DNA of 34,122 bases from Pseudomonadota bacterium (GTDB lineage Bacteria; Pseudomonadota; Alphaproteobacteria; UBA9655), in contig JAFECQ010000010.1 in NCBI GenBank assembly GCA_018242065.1, positions 1-34,122 of the forward strand, in the 5' to 3' direction. Numbering within the stretch: the first letter of the stretch is position 1; the number at the start of each line of letters is the position of its first letter. Positions 16,673-25,377 of the stretch are shown piece by piece. The notes beneath the pieces were generated by a model. It was not told the DNA's origin, made no database searches, and saw only the letters and a list, made by a program, of their open reading frames with translations. A program made the translations under genes and the position numbers.

Positions 16673-18099
16673 ATAAAATCTGCCGTTGGTCCCCGGCCTT
16701 TCCAACTAAGTTAGGACTTAGAACGGTCTCAAGGGCCTTAATATGCTTAGTATTTTTGTATGGGCCTTTGCAAGCTAGCATGCAAGAAAACCTGGAGACA
16801 GCCTTTAAGGCTCTTGGCATGTCTAACAATGTAACGACAGGGGGAGGATATCAAGACCAAACAGGAGGCTTTTATACGGGGGGGAGTGTTTTTGCTCGAT
16901 CAAAAGTTCATCAATCAGAACTCTTTTCTTTGCAACTCCCTCACTACCGCGCGGGATGTGGCGGGATCGATCTCTTTCTCGGAGGATTTAGCTTCATTAA
17001 TGCGCAAGAGTTTATGCAACTTCTTCGCAATATTGGGAGTAATGCCTCAGGCTATGCCTTTAACCTTGCCCTTGCGACTGTGACGCCTCAAATTAAAAGT
17101 GTTCTGGATGATTTATCAGCGGCCGTTCGGCAAATGACCAATCATAGTATTAATTCATGTGAAGCTGCAGCCACTCTTGTGGGAGGTGCTTGGCCTCAGT
17201 CAGATGCCTCTTCTCAACTTCTTTGTAATGCTATGGGGAAAGAATTGGGAATTGCCAGTGACTGGGCTCAAAGTCGTCAAAAATGCGGGGCTGAAGAAAA
17301 AAGAAATGAGTGGAATAACCGAAAAGGAGAAAAACAAGGGTTTAAAGACATCTTAGGAGATGAATTTAATATAGCTTGGAAAGCTATTCAAAAAAATGGA
17401 TTTTTAAGAGGAGATGCAAGCTTAGCTGAACTCTTTATGACTGTTTCAGGAACTATTGTCTGCCGGCGTGTCAGTGATCGATTGGAAGTTAAAGTCTTTC
17501 CCTCTAAAAGCAGTGATCCTCAGCTGATTTCAGCATTAATTACAGGAAATGTGCCTGTTCAAATTTATAAATGTGACAATGCCTCAGAAGATAAGTGTCT
17601 TGCCCCTACGCTTCAAAATGTAACTCTTTCTAAGGACTATGCTCTTTATTCAAAAGTTCATCGCTTACTTTTATCCCTCTCTCAAAAGATCCGAGAAGAT
17701 AAACCTCTTTCTGAACAAGAACGTGGTTTTGTTAATGCAACGAGGCTTCCTGTTTTAAAAATCATGGCCGTAGAAGCAGCCTTTAAGGAAGGAGGAAGTC
17801 CTCTTAGTGCCACTGACTTTAGTGAAGCCATAGCACACGATATCCTCCTTCATTATCTCGAAGAGGTGATGACTCTTGTCTGGGATAGTGTCACCCAGCT
17901 TAAGAAAACTCAAATCAGTGACCACATGGTCGAAGAACTCAGAGCAGGGATAGCTTCATCCCGTAAAATGCTCTTTGCAAAACGAACTGCACTTTTTGAG
18001 CAAATGGCCATCACGCTTGATCTCATTGAAAGAACCCAACAGATTGAGTCGAAACTTCAAAATATCTTTGTTTCTCAGCAGCAAGGAACACGCCAGTGA
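16669..18099 (+). CDS. traH: TraH, pilus assembly protein
   Basis: The 476-residue product compares with about 458 in F. A signal peptide ends near LQA|SMQE. The TraH pattern follows: NVTTGGGYQDQTGGFYTGGSVFARS, then RAGCGGIDLFLGGFSFINAQEF and LRNIGSNASGYAFNLAL, all strongly typical. A charged coiled-coil region closes the protein (about 400-470). TraH acts at the outer membrane in pilus extension and mating-pair stabilisation. It overlaps traF by 4 bases with GGAGAAA upstream. Confidence 0.95.
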   Translation: MNKICRWSPAFPTKLGLRTVSRALICLVFLYGPLQASMQENLETAFKALGMSNNVTTGGGYQDQTGGFYTGGSVFARSKVHQSELFSLQLPHYRAGCGGIDLFLGGFSFINAQEFMQLLRNIGSNASGYAFNLALATVTPQIKSVLDDLSAAVRQMTNHSINSCEAAATLVGGAWPQSDASSQLLCNAMGKELGIASDWAQSRQKCGAEEKRNEWNNRKGEKQGFKDILGDEFNIAWKAIQKNGFLRGDASLAELFMTVSGTIVCRRVSDRLEVKVFPSKSSDPQLISALITGNVPVQIYKCDNASEDKCLAPTLQNVTLSKDYALYSKVHRLLLSLSQKIREDKPLSEQERGFVNATRLPVLKIMAVEAAFKEGGSPLSATDFSEAIAHDILLHYLEEVMTLVWDSVTQLKKTQISDHMVEELRAGIASSRKMLFAKRTALFEQMAITLDLIERTQQIESKLQNIFVSQQQGTRQ

Positions 18100-18240
18100 T
18101 TCAGTGTAGTAGCATTCAGTACTCGGTATTCAGAAAAGAAGAAGAAAGAAGAGCATGTGACTTCATTCACAAGATTTGCTTAGTCATCGAGATAAGCAGT
18201 GCTTCTGAAAATTGGATAATAAATACTGAGCGCTATGATT
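18100..18240. other. Non-coding traH-traG spacer
   Basis: This is the only sizeable gap inside the conjugation operon (about 150 bases); all other junctions overlap or are much shorter. It holds near-repeats of ATTCAGT (near 18115 and 18130) and a purine-rich run, but no convincing promoter or terminator. Small insertions of ATTCAG type may reflect the same repeat activity as elsewhere. Confidence 0.4.
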
Positions 18241-18250
18241 GGAGGGGATT

Positions 18251-21160
18251 ATGAATCATATCATTACCACCTATGGGGGAGGAGAACTCTTTACCCTTGT
18301 CTTTAATGGTATAGCCGCTTTGTTCAAAGAAGACCGGACAGGGATGGTGATGTCCTTGATACGGGTCGGGCTTATGGTAGGATCAGTCTATGTCATCATT
18401 CTTATGCTCTTCCGCCAGCAGTTGATTGAAGGCATGAGATGGTTCTTGTGGGTTGTGATTGCAACAAATCTTATCTTTCTGCCAAAAACCACCATCTTTA
18501 TTCATGATCCTCTTTCTAATACAAAAAGTAAGGTTGATCATGTTCCCTATGCTCTGGGAGCTTTTGCCAGCTTTGTGAGTGAAGTCGGACGATCTGTGAC
18601 AGAAAAGTTCGAGTCTGTTTTTACTCTTCCTGACTACATGCCTTATCACAAAACAGGAACTGTATTTGCTTCAGCCCTCATGAGTCAAGTTGGGCACTTC
18701 CGGATTGTGGATCCCGTTTTTAAAGGAAATATGGAGAGGTTTGTTAATCAATGCGTTGTCTATGATGCCATGATTGGCCATAAATATACCCTTTCTGATC
18801 TTCAGAATACCCCGGACATTTGGAAGTTTGTCTCAAGTCAAGCGTCCCCTGTTCTTGGATTTCTTTATAAGGAAGGAACAAATCCTGGAACAATTATCAC
18901 TTGTAAGGAAGGGGCTCAAAAACTTAGCCATTTATGGGTTGGTGAGATAAAAAAGGCCGCAGAACTCTATGGAACACGCGTCCAAAATAGAAAACTCACA
19001 GAATCTGCTTTTTTTACAGATCTTATGGGAAGTGCCAAACTTCTTTCTGAAGGAAAGGCCCTTGCTGAAAGCGCGCAAAACCTTCTTCGTCAAGAAATGA
19101 TGATCAATGCGATTGAGGAATCTTCAAATAACAAGCTTTCAGAGCTGGGTTCTCCTTCAAATTATGCTGCAACAAAGGCTTTGTTACAACAAAGGTCTAC
19201 ATATGCTGCCGCAGGGGAAATTGCCGCTCGCACCTTACCTCTTTTTAAGAATGTCGTCGAAGCCTTAAGCTATGCCTTATTTATCTTTATCGTGGTTTTA
19301 GCTCTTTTGCCTAATGGATCTCGAATTCTTGTCACATATTTCGGGATTTTGATTTGGACCCAACTCTGGGCACCTTTATATGCCGTTTTAAATTTGATTA
19401 TGACCCTTTATGGAACACGTGAGTCTATGGGGCATGGATTTGATAAGGGGCTTACTCTTTTAAACTCCTCTGCCATTATTAATGCCAATACGGACATGAC
19501 GACTTTAGCCGCTTGGCTCTCTGTCAGCATTCCCTTTATCTCTTATGGAATTCTTAGGCAAGGAGCCGGAGCCTTTGTAGGACTTGCTCAGCATTTAGGC
19601 TCAGCCATGCAATCAGCCTCAAGTGGGGCTGCAGCGGAAACGGTTTCCGGTAATATCAGTTTAGGGAATATCTCCATGGGAACTCAAGCCTATCAAAACA
19701 CAAGCGCTTTTCAGCACAATACAAGTCCATCATATTCTGCATCTCAATTGAGGGCTTTATCAGCCTCAGGCATTGAAACCTCTACTTTTGCTGGAGGAAC
19801 CCAATCTTTAACAGATCATGCGATGTCTCATTTGGGGGTTCAAATCATGGGAACAGAAAATACAAGCTTTACGCAACAAGAAAGCCTGAATACAGCAAAA
19901 AGCACTCTTCACTCTAAGAGCATTGCTGCAAATGAGGCGACGGAATCATCTCTTCAGCAAATCACAAATTTCCTCTCACAAGTGGGAGAAAATATCTCTC
20001 GTGGGACAGACCTCAGTAAAACGATCAGTGCAAGTGAAGCCAAAAGTCTTCAAGACTTCACTAGTTATGTTAATGATATTCAGCAAAAGACAGGTCTTTC
20101 TTATGCCCAAGCCGTTGAAGTTGGTGTTGCCGCAAAAATGGGAACGCCGGAAGTCTTAGGATTTGGACTGAGTGCCCATGGGAGTTTCTCAAGTCAAGCT
20201 GCCAATCACCAAGACATTGCTGAAGCTCAATCTATTGCACAGCAAAAAAACTATACGGAAAATCTCGAACGGGTCCTATCTGCAGCACAATCCTATTCAA
20301 AGACAAAGACAGGAACAAATCTTGCCGAACTGGGAGAAGGAGCAACATCAACCCTAAATCATGCTAAAAGCCTCCTTGAGCAAGTTTCTGTCGCTCAAAA
20401 TCAGGTGGATACAATCTCAAAGGATCTCTCTTCAAGCCAAAGTCAGAGCTTTACCATTAATAAAGATCTCACCCAGCCTCTCCTTGAATTTATCGCTCAT
20501 CAACCTGTCAATACAGGTCCCACTGGCTCCTTTGAATCATCAGGTGGAAAAATTGGTTATGAAGGAGCCCACCGCATACTTGAACAGGAAGGACCAGAAC
20601 GACAAGCCTATTTCAGTCGGTTTCAAGAAGAACATCCTCAATATAAAATCCAGAGTATTCATTATGGGCAGGAACAAGCCAGCATTGAGCCTGCTTATAA
20701 GAGAGAAGCAACAAAAATCAGGGGAAGTTCAGATCTCTCCCAGCAGCATCTGCAAAATACCCAAGAGGTTTTGAATCGAGGACAGGATCGGAATCTAAAT
20801 CTAGATTCCGCTTCAGATTCCTCTCTTAAAATGAGGAAAGAGCAAGAAAATTCCTCCCCCAAAACTCAAGGGCAGGCATACCTTCATAATACTTCCACTT
20901 TAAGTCCAGCTATGGCCAAAGTTCAACCTCCAACTGAGGAACAAGAAATGATGACTCTTCTGCAGACTGTCGATAAACAGCTAAATGAAAGAAAGAAGGA
21001 ACTCTCTACCCAAGAAGACCATCTTCAAAAAGAGCGTGAAGATTCAAAGAAACAAACCTTGGGGGGTGCTGCGTTAAAGAATTTAGGTAAAAGCTTTGCA
21101 GATGGTGTTATAAGCGTTGCCGAAGATCTCCCCACTGATCCCCCTATCATTATTCCTTAA
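18251..21160 (+). CDS. traG: TraG, mating-pair stabilisation and pilus assembly protein
   Basis: ATG 18251 is chosen (GGAGGGG 18241-18247) over TTG 18239. It gives 969 residues (F TraG is about 938). The N-terminal half has the YGGGELFTLVFNGIAALF start, several membrane segments (about 30-80 and 330-430) and a YFGILIWTQLWAPLYAVLN core typical of TraG_N. The C-terminal 450 residues are periplasmic, Ser/Gln-rich and helical. TraG N-terminus helps pilus assembly; the C-terminus acts in mating-pair stabilisation and entry exclusion. A palindrome with 8-base arms (CGGAATCT/AGATTCCG, 20789-20810) encodes a small NLNLDS repeat near the end. Confidence 0.93.
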   Translation: MNHIITTYGGGELFTLVFNGIAALFKEDRTGMVMSLIRVGLMVGSVYVIILMLFRQQLIEGMRWFLWVVIATNLIFLPKTTIFIHDPLSNTKSKVDHVPYALGAFASFVSEVGRSVTEKFESVFTLPDYMPYHKTGTVFASALMSQVGHFRIVDPVFKGNMERFVNQCVVYDAMIGHKYTLSDLQNTPDIWKFVSSQASPVLGFLYKEGTNPGTIITCKEGAQKLSHLWVGEIKKAAELYGTRVQNRKLTESAFFTDLMGSAKLLSEGKALAESAQNLLRQEMMINAIEESSNNKLSELGSPSNYAATKALLQQRSTYAAAGEIAARTLPLFKNVVEALSYALFIFIVVLALLPNGSRILVTYFGILIWTQLWAPLYAVLNLIMTLYGTRESMGHGFDKGLTLLNSSAIINANTDMTTLAAWLSVSIPFISYGILRQGAGAFVGLAQHLGSAMQSASSGAAAETVSGNISLGNISMGTQAYQNTSAFQHNTSPSYSASQLRALSASGIETSTFAGGTQSLTDHAMSHLGVQIMGTENTSFTQQESLNTAKSTLHSKSIAANEATESSLQQITNFLSQVGENISRGTDLSKTISASEAKSLQDFTSYVNDIQQKTGLSYAQAVEVGVAAKMGTPEVLGFGLSAHGSFSSQAANHQDIAEAQSIAQQKNYTENLERVLSAAQSYSKTKTGTNLAELGEGATSTLNHAKSLLEQVSVAQNQVDTISKDLSSSQSQSFTINKDLTQPLLEFIAHQPVNTGPTGSFESSGGKIGYEGAHRILEQEGPERQAYFSRFQEEHPQYKIQSIHYGQEQASIEPAYKREATKIRGSSDLSQQHLQNTQEVLNRGQDRNLNLDSASDSSLKMRKEQENSSPKTQGQAYLHNTSTLSPAMAKVQPPTEEQEMMTLLQTVDKQLNERKKELSTQEDHLQKEREDSKKQTLGGAALKNLGKSFADGVISVAEDLPTDPPIIIP
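20789..20810. repeat. Inverted repeat in traG 3' region
   Basis: CGGAATCT (20789-20796) pairs with AGATTCCG (20803-20810) across a 6-base loop; AATCTAGATT (20798-20807) is a second palindrome inside it. A further GATTCC copy follows at 20815. It lies in a variable, low-complexity part of the protein. Confidence 0.6.
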
Positions 21161-21174
21161 ACTGAGAAAAAAAT

Positions 21175-23100
21175 ATGCAAATCCTTACTCTTCTTCGTAA
21201 ATTAATTCCCCTCCTCACCTTTGGGATGGGGATGGCGGGTTGGAGAGTCCTTCCTCGTACATTTTGGGCTTTTAACTTTCAGTCAAAGGCGTTATTTACG
21301 CTCTTCTTGAGCTTAACAGTTTTGTCTTGTCTTCTTCTCCCTTTAGGATCAAGGGTAATGGAAATCCTTAAAATTGGGGCCTATACTTTGTTTTTTATCA
21401 CGCTCGTTTTAGCTTTAGAGCCCTTCTATCTTACCTATTTAGATGGAAAGTATATCTATTTAAATCTACGAACATCCTATTCTTCGGATAAGGCTTTAGG
21501 AATGGTCTTTTCTTGGTTTCAAAGAAGGTTGGCAAGCCGATATGATCTTTATGGCATATGGTTAGGCTTTATGGCCCTCCCTGCGCTACTTCTCTGTTAT
21601 TTTTTTCATTTATTGCTTCTTGTTCCTGGGCGGCGACTTTTTCTAGATCGCTCTTACCGCGTTAAAGACGGTCCGTGGGTTGCAGGATTTTTAGAAAAGA
21701 GCAAGGAGAAGGAATTGCTCCAGAACAAAAAAGGGTTGCCCTTAGGTGTGCCTTCTTCTGAGAAAGGTACAAAAGGAAAGATCCTGAGGTATCTTCCTGA
21801 TCCTAGTAAAGGCTGGCTTGCAGGTCATCATGTGGTTATTTCAGGATCTCAAGGTGGAAAGGGAGTCTCTTGTGTGCTTCCTGCACTTCTTGATCATGAG
21901 GGGCCCGTTGCTGTTCTTGATATTAAAGGAGAGCTCTTTGCTATGACCCAAAGAGAGAGAAAAAAGAAAGGACGAGAAGTTGTCGTTTTGAATCCTTTTG
22001 ATGTTGTTGAGAAGAACCAGTGGTGCTGGAATCCATTGGATTATATCCGGGCTCATGAGTTTGAAAGGGATTCCCGCATTATCATTGAAGGGCTTCTTGA
22101 GCCCGAAACTCCTTATAACCAACATTTTTACAAGATTGCAGCAGACATTCTTCAAGTGACGCTTGAAGTCATTCTCAACACAATGCCAAGTCAAGATTTT
22201 AACCTAATCACCCTCTATGACTATGTGTGTGGTCCTGGGTTTATAAATAGACTCCACACATGGAAGGCGCATAAGAACTTCCTTGAAGGGCGCCCTGCTA
22301 AAATGGCGAGTACCATTCTTTCTGCAGGAGAAGAAGAAAGAGGGTCATTTTTTACAACTATCAAACGTAATCTCTCTTGGATTGGCTATGAGAAAAACAA
22401 AGCTTTCTTACAATCTCATAATGGTTCTTTAAAAGGTTCCTCCTTAAAGGAGTTCTCCTTTGATGAGCTTTTGGATAATAAGATTGATCTTTTTTGTGTT
22501 ATCCCCTTGGACATGATTGAAACAATGTCAGGATTCTTGCGTCTTTTTACCAATATCGTTTTAGGAACCGTCATTCGGCAATCAGGGTATAAAAATCCTC
22601 AAGAAAAGATCCTTCTCATGTTGGATGAGTTTCCACGCCTTGGGGCTATGCGTCAGCTCATTAACATTGTGACTGTTGCCGCAGGGGCTGGCATTGAAGC
22701 GTGTATGGTGGCTCAAGATAAGTCTTCTATTGAAGCTGTATGGGGCAAAGAAACAGATGTGATCTTTGGCTCGTCCGCAACGGTTCGGGTTTTTAATTTA
22801 GGAAGAACAGATGGGTCCACTGCTTCTTGGGCATCATCCCTCATGGGAGATAAAACTGTTGTAACCCGAACCAATGCAGCCCGCGAATATGGCGACTTTC
22901 TAAAAGGAGCCGGTTCAGAATCTGTAAGCCAAATGAAAGAAAAACTCCTCACAGCCTCAGAAATCCAGGAACTGGGAGACACAAAAATGCTATGCTTTCT
23001 TCGAGGGAAGAAACCTCTACTGCTAGAACGGATTATTTCTCATCAGCATCCTCACTATAAAAACCGTCTCGATCCAAATCCAACACTGTTAGGGAAGTGA
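21175..23100 (+). CDS. traD: TraD coupling protein, VirD4/Ti-TraG type
   Basis: The 641-residue product has N-terminal membrane helices (about 10-30, 40-85 and 120-150), then the VirD4-type ATPase: HHVVISGSQGGKGVSCVLP with Walker A at 224-230, a VAVLDIKGELF strand, and Walker B LLMLDEFPRLG at about 480-490. It would deliver the relaxase-DNA complex to the channel. This is the Ti-type coupling protein rather than F TraD; the F channel plus Ti TraD mix is characteristic of RAGE elements. In RAGE, Ti-type traA (relaxase) normally follows, but is missing here. Residues about 417-429 hold a GSLKG/SSLKE repeat from palindromes at 22427-22452. Confidence 0.93.
   Translation: MQILTLLRKLIPLLTFGMGMAGWRVLPRTFWAFNFQSKALFTLFLSLTVLSCLLLPLGSRVMEILKIGAYTLFFITLVLALEPFYLTYLDGKYIYLNLRTSYSSDKALGMVFSWFQRRLASRYDLYGIWLGFMALPALLLCYFFHLLLLVPGRRLFLDRSYRVKDGPWVAGFLEKSKEKELLQNKKGLPLGVPSSEKGTKGKILRYLPDPSKGWLAGHHVVISGSQGGKGVSCVLPALLDHEGPVAVLDIKGELFAMTQRERKKKGREVVVLNPFDVVEKNQWCWNPLDYIRAHEFERDSRIIIEGLLEPETPYNQHFYKIAADILQVTLEVILNTMPSQDFNLITLYDYVCGPGFINRLHTWKAHKNFLEGRPAKMASTILSAGEEERGSFFTTIKRNLSWIGYEKNKAFLQSHNGSLKGSSLKEFSFDELLDNKIDLFCVIPLDMIETMSGFLRLFTNIVLGTVIRQSGYKNPQEKILLMLDEFPRLGAMRQLINIVTVAAGAGIEACMVAQDKSSIEAVWGKETDVIFGSSATVRVFNLGRTDGSTASWASSLMGDKTVVTRTNAAREYGDFLKGAGSESVSQMKEKLLTASEIQELGDTKMLCFLRGKKPLLLERIISHQHPHYKNRLDPNPTLLGK
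22427..22452. repeat. Paired mini-palindromes in traD
   Basis: CTTT-A-AAAG (22427-22435) and CTCCTT-A-AAGGAG (22440-22452) have centres 15 bases apart, in frame, between the ATPase motifs. Confidence 0.75.
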
Positions 23101-23198
23101 TGAAGGTTGGTGCAATGTCCCTATGCTTCCTCATTTTGTTGCTTTACTGCCTCTATCAGTCTAGTATGGGATTATTTCTTCATGAGGAGTATTTTTAA
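23100..23198 (+). CDS. 32-residue membrane peptide coupled to traD
   Basis: ATG 23100 overlaps the traD stop (TGATG). The peptide has a hydrophobic helix (about residues 6-19, with several Leu and Cys) and a polar, acidic end. It has no recognised family. The overlap style matches real junctions in this operon, so it may be a genuine last gene, or the truncated start of whatever followed traD before the element broke. Confidence 0.3.
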   Translation: MKVGAMSLCFLILLLYCLYQSSMGLFLHEEYF

Positions 23199-23716
23199 AA
23201 ATCAAGGCTTAAGAGAATATTAATAGGATAAAGCCAAAAAAGTAAATATAAATTTAGATTTACATTTAAAGAAAAAATATATGAAAAAAATCTATTCCTT
23301 TTTGGGATTCTTTTTAAAAAGAACAAAATCTCCCCCTCCTTCTTTAAAGATAGAACTTTTAAGGCTAGGACTCTCTCAACAACAGATAAACGTAACTAAG
23401 CCCAAGAAAAGACGGGTTTTTAGTTTGTTTATGAGGACGCTTTTTCTTTAAAATTTTTTCCTACTTTAAAACTTTGGTGCTTTGCTAGTTGAGGGTTGAG
23501 AAAATGAGAGAATTTAATGAGGGAGATAGGTCAGCTTGAATATGTTGCCCCCTTTAAGCTATATTAAATCATCTTATCTCCAGGCCCCCTGTGTCTCATA
23601 TGTTCTGGCTTTATACAAGAGATTCAAATGATATTGTAAGGTTACTTTTTTTACCTTATGCTTATCAAGTATGGCCATGTTTACTTATGCCTTTTGCATT
23701 TATAATATGAAAGAGA
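23199..23716. other. Low-coding region after the conjugation operon
   Basis: About 500 AT-rich bases separate traD and the F-box gene. A 56-residue frame (ATG 23281 to 23451, Lys/Leu-rich, no clear ribosome site) is the only one of note and is not recognised. No relaxase remnant could be read. TATAAT at 23701-23706, just before the F-box gene, is a possible -10 box, but no good -35 box stands at the right distance. Confidence 0.5.
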
Positions 23717-24544
23717 ATGGAAATGATTAAGACAATTCTTATTATTTTAGGGTTTGCACTCATTCCTTCATATTTATGTGCTATGCAAGATGAAGTAGAA
23801 TTCGATTCTCTTAAAAGACCTCTATCCCAACTAAAAAAATCTCATGAAATAGGATCACGTTTACGTAATCAGGGATTAAACGATGAAGAAGAAAGTAGGA
23901 GCAGCGGTTGTACACATAATGGTTTGTTTTGTTGCTATAATTTGTTCTCCTGTTGGAAAGATATAGTTTATATGGGGAAAGAGTTATTAAAATGGAATAA
24001 AAGTAACGCCAAAGTACGAGAAAGGCTGATATGTTCGCTTCCTAGTGAGATGCTTTGGTATATTTCTAATTTTTTGACTTCAGTTGATATTCTTAAGTTG
24101 TCAGGTACATGCAAGGAATTACGCCAAGTTTTCAATGGAGATTATTGGATAGCCTATCTATCCAGAACGCCAAAAGCCTATTCTTATTTAATGTTGAATA
24201 GTTCTCTCTCTCCTATTTTACATAGAAAAGCTTTTTTTTCCCATCTATGGTATAGTGAAGGACGTATAAGTTTAGCTGCAAAATTAAATCATCCTGAGGC
24301 TTTAATGTTACGAGAATACAGCACCTATGGAGCTTATGTAGGCAAAGACCAATATCTTTGTCCTTCAGGATTTATTAGGCATGTATCTGGAAAAATTGAT
24401 AATGAAAGAACGGATAATCTAAAGGAAGCAGAAAGAAAAAAAGTTAAGGTTGATTACGAAAGAAATGAGGTGTTAAAAAAAAGGCAAGAGCAAATGGTAA
24501 AGTTTGTTTCGAAAGGGAGCCAAGGAGGGTGGGGCGGATATTAA
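23717..24544 (+). CDS. Secreted F-box protein, candidate host-directed effector
   Basis: The 275-residue protein starts with a Sec signal peptide (cleavage near YLCA|MQD, residue 22). Residues 104-148 match the F-box pattern: LP.E.LWYISNFL, VDILKLSGTCKELRQVF and a WIAYL end. F-boxes bind Skp1 in eukaryotic ubiquitin ligases; bacteria encoding them are usually intracellular and deliver them to the host. A Cys-rich stretch lies at 65-80; residues about 178-200 resemble part of a Sel1-type helical repeat; the tail (230-275) is highly charged. Two starts are possible (23717, 23723). The signal peptide is unusual for an effector, which would need a second export step. The host target is unknown. 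Confidence 0.7.
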   Translation: MEMIKTILIILGFALIPSYLCAMQDEVEFDSLKRPLSQLKKSHEIGSRLRNQGLNDEEESRSSGCTHNGLFCCYNLFSCWKDIVYMGKELLKWNKSNAKVRERLICSLPSEMLWYISNFLTSVDILKLSGTCKELRQVFNGDYWIAYLSRTPKAYSYLMLNSSLSPILHRKAFFSHLWYSEGRISLAAKLNHPEALMLREYSTYGAYVGKDQYLCPSGFIRHVSGKIDNERTDNLKEAERKKVKVDYERNEVLKKRQEQMVKFVSKGSQGGWGGY

Positions 24545-24588
24545 TTGTAAGATGAAAATTATCTGGGTGAGTAGACAGGTTAAGGGCT

Positions 24589-24741
24589 ATGCGAAATTAT
24601 TTTAAACATCTTCAACCGAATAGCTGGTTTCTAGTCGGCCCTCAAAAACAAAATGATGTTAGTCAGCAAGATCTATTTGGCAATCGTCTGGATCAAATTA
24701 TTGCTGATATTATTGTAATTCAAATAGCCAAGCTCAGATAA
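24589..24741 (+). pseudogene. IS5-family-like transposase N-terminal remnant
   Basis: A 50-residue frame contains SQQDLFGNRLDQII, which resembles the start of IS5-group transposases (a DLF.sRLDQIIn pattern before the first helix). The frame stops soon after and no catalytic DDE region follows. It overlaps the 3' end of the phosphopantetheinyl transferase gene on the other strand, so an insertion may have truncated or rewritten that gene's end. The match is from motif memory, with no terminal repeats located. Confidence 0.45.
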
Positions 24742-25356
24742 ACCTGATTCCAGTTGTAATAAACTGGTTGCAATATAGGGCCCTTAACAAACAATGCGCT
24801 AGCATAGCAAGGAATGCATTCAAAATAATAAGGATATGCCGTCTCGCTCTTTAAGAAATAATTTTCTAATTCTTCATTAACAATATACGATTTTTCGATT
24901 GGCATTTTCTTTTCATTTATCATCCATCCTTTCCCTAGAGCTTTTAAATGGGCCTCTTTGCACACCCAAAATTTAAAAAAAATGCACTTGCTCTTTAGGT
25001 CTAAGTGTTTTCCAATAACTGATTTCATTAGAAGAAAATAAATTTAAAACTATACTTTCTAATTCAAGCTCTTGATCTATATATTCTACCTCATAGTTAC
25101 GTGCTAATGCATACAAAGCATAATCTCCAGAATGCGAAAGGTTAAAATACAAATGGTTTTTTCTGACAAAAATGGTTTTCCCCAAAGACCATATAGGATT
25201 TCTATCCTTTGAGGGTGTATCTTTTTTGTCAAAGTATGAGAAGATACCGTCTAAGATGCTTGGTTTTATTAAAAAAGCATTCCACCAGGTGGCGTGATGC
25301 TTATCCATGGTAATGTTCCTTTTTCGCAATAGAACGTTACCACATTTTTTTCTCAA
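24720..25356 (-). pseudogene. Sfp-type 4'-phosphopantetheinyl transferase, frameshifted
   Basis: The enzyme would attach phosphopantetheine from CoA to carrier-protein serines. Two overlapping minus-strand frames each carry half of it. The first (25356 down to 24973) has LYFNLSHSGDYALYALARN and a D-x-E metal site (IDQE). The second has KFWVCKEAHLKALGKGW, the W-x-x-KEA signature. They meet in an 8-T run (plus-strand A-run 24975-24982): with 7 T the frame reads HFFKFWVCKEA without a break. So one extra base separates a complete domain. It may be a recent mutation, a sequencing error, or rescued by transcriptional slippage. The N-terminus is about 17 residues shorter than Sfp and the metal-site loop is unusual. 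It lies 21 bases downstream of the flavoenzyme gene, in one operon. Confidence 0.75.
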
Positions 25357-25377
25357 TTTTTAGTTAAGTGCACAGAA

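Noticed and set aside
23281-23451. 56-residue frame as a real gene
   Set aside because: No clear ribosome site, no family resemblance and a simple Lys/Leu-rich composition; kept only as a remark on the gap.
24720-25028. Separate 102-residue gene on the minus strand
   Set aside because: It is the C-terminal half of the phosphopantetheinyl transferase (W-x-x-KEA motif) in a shifted frame, not an independent gene.
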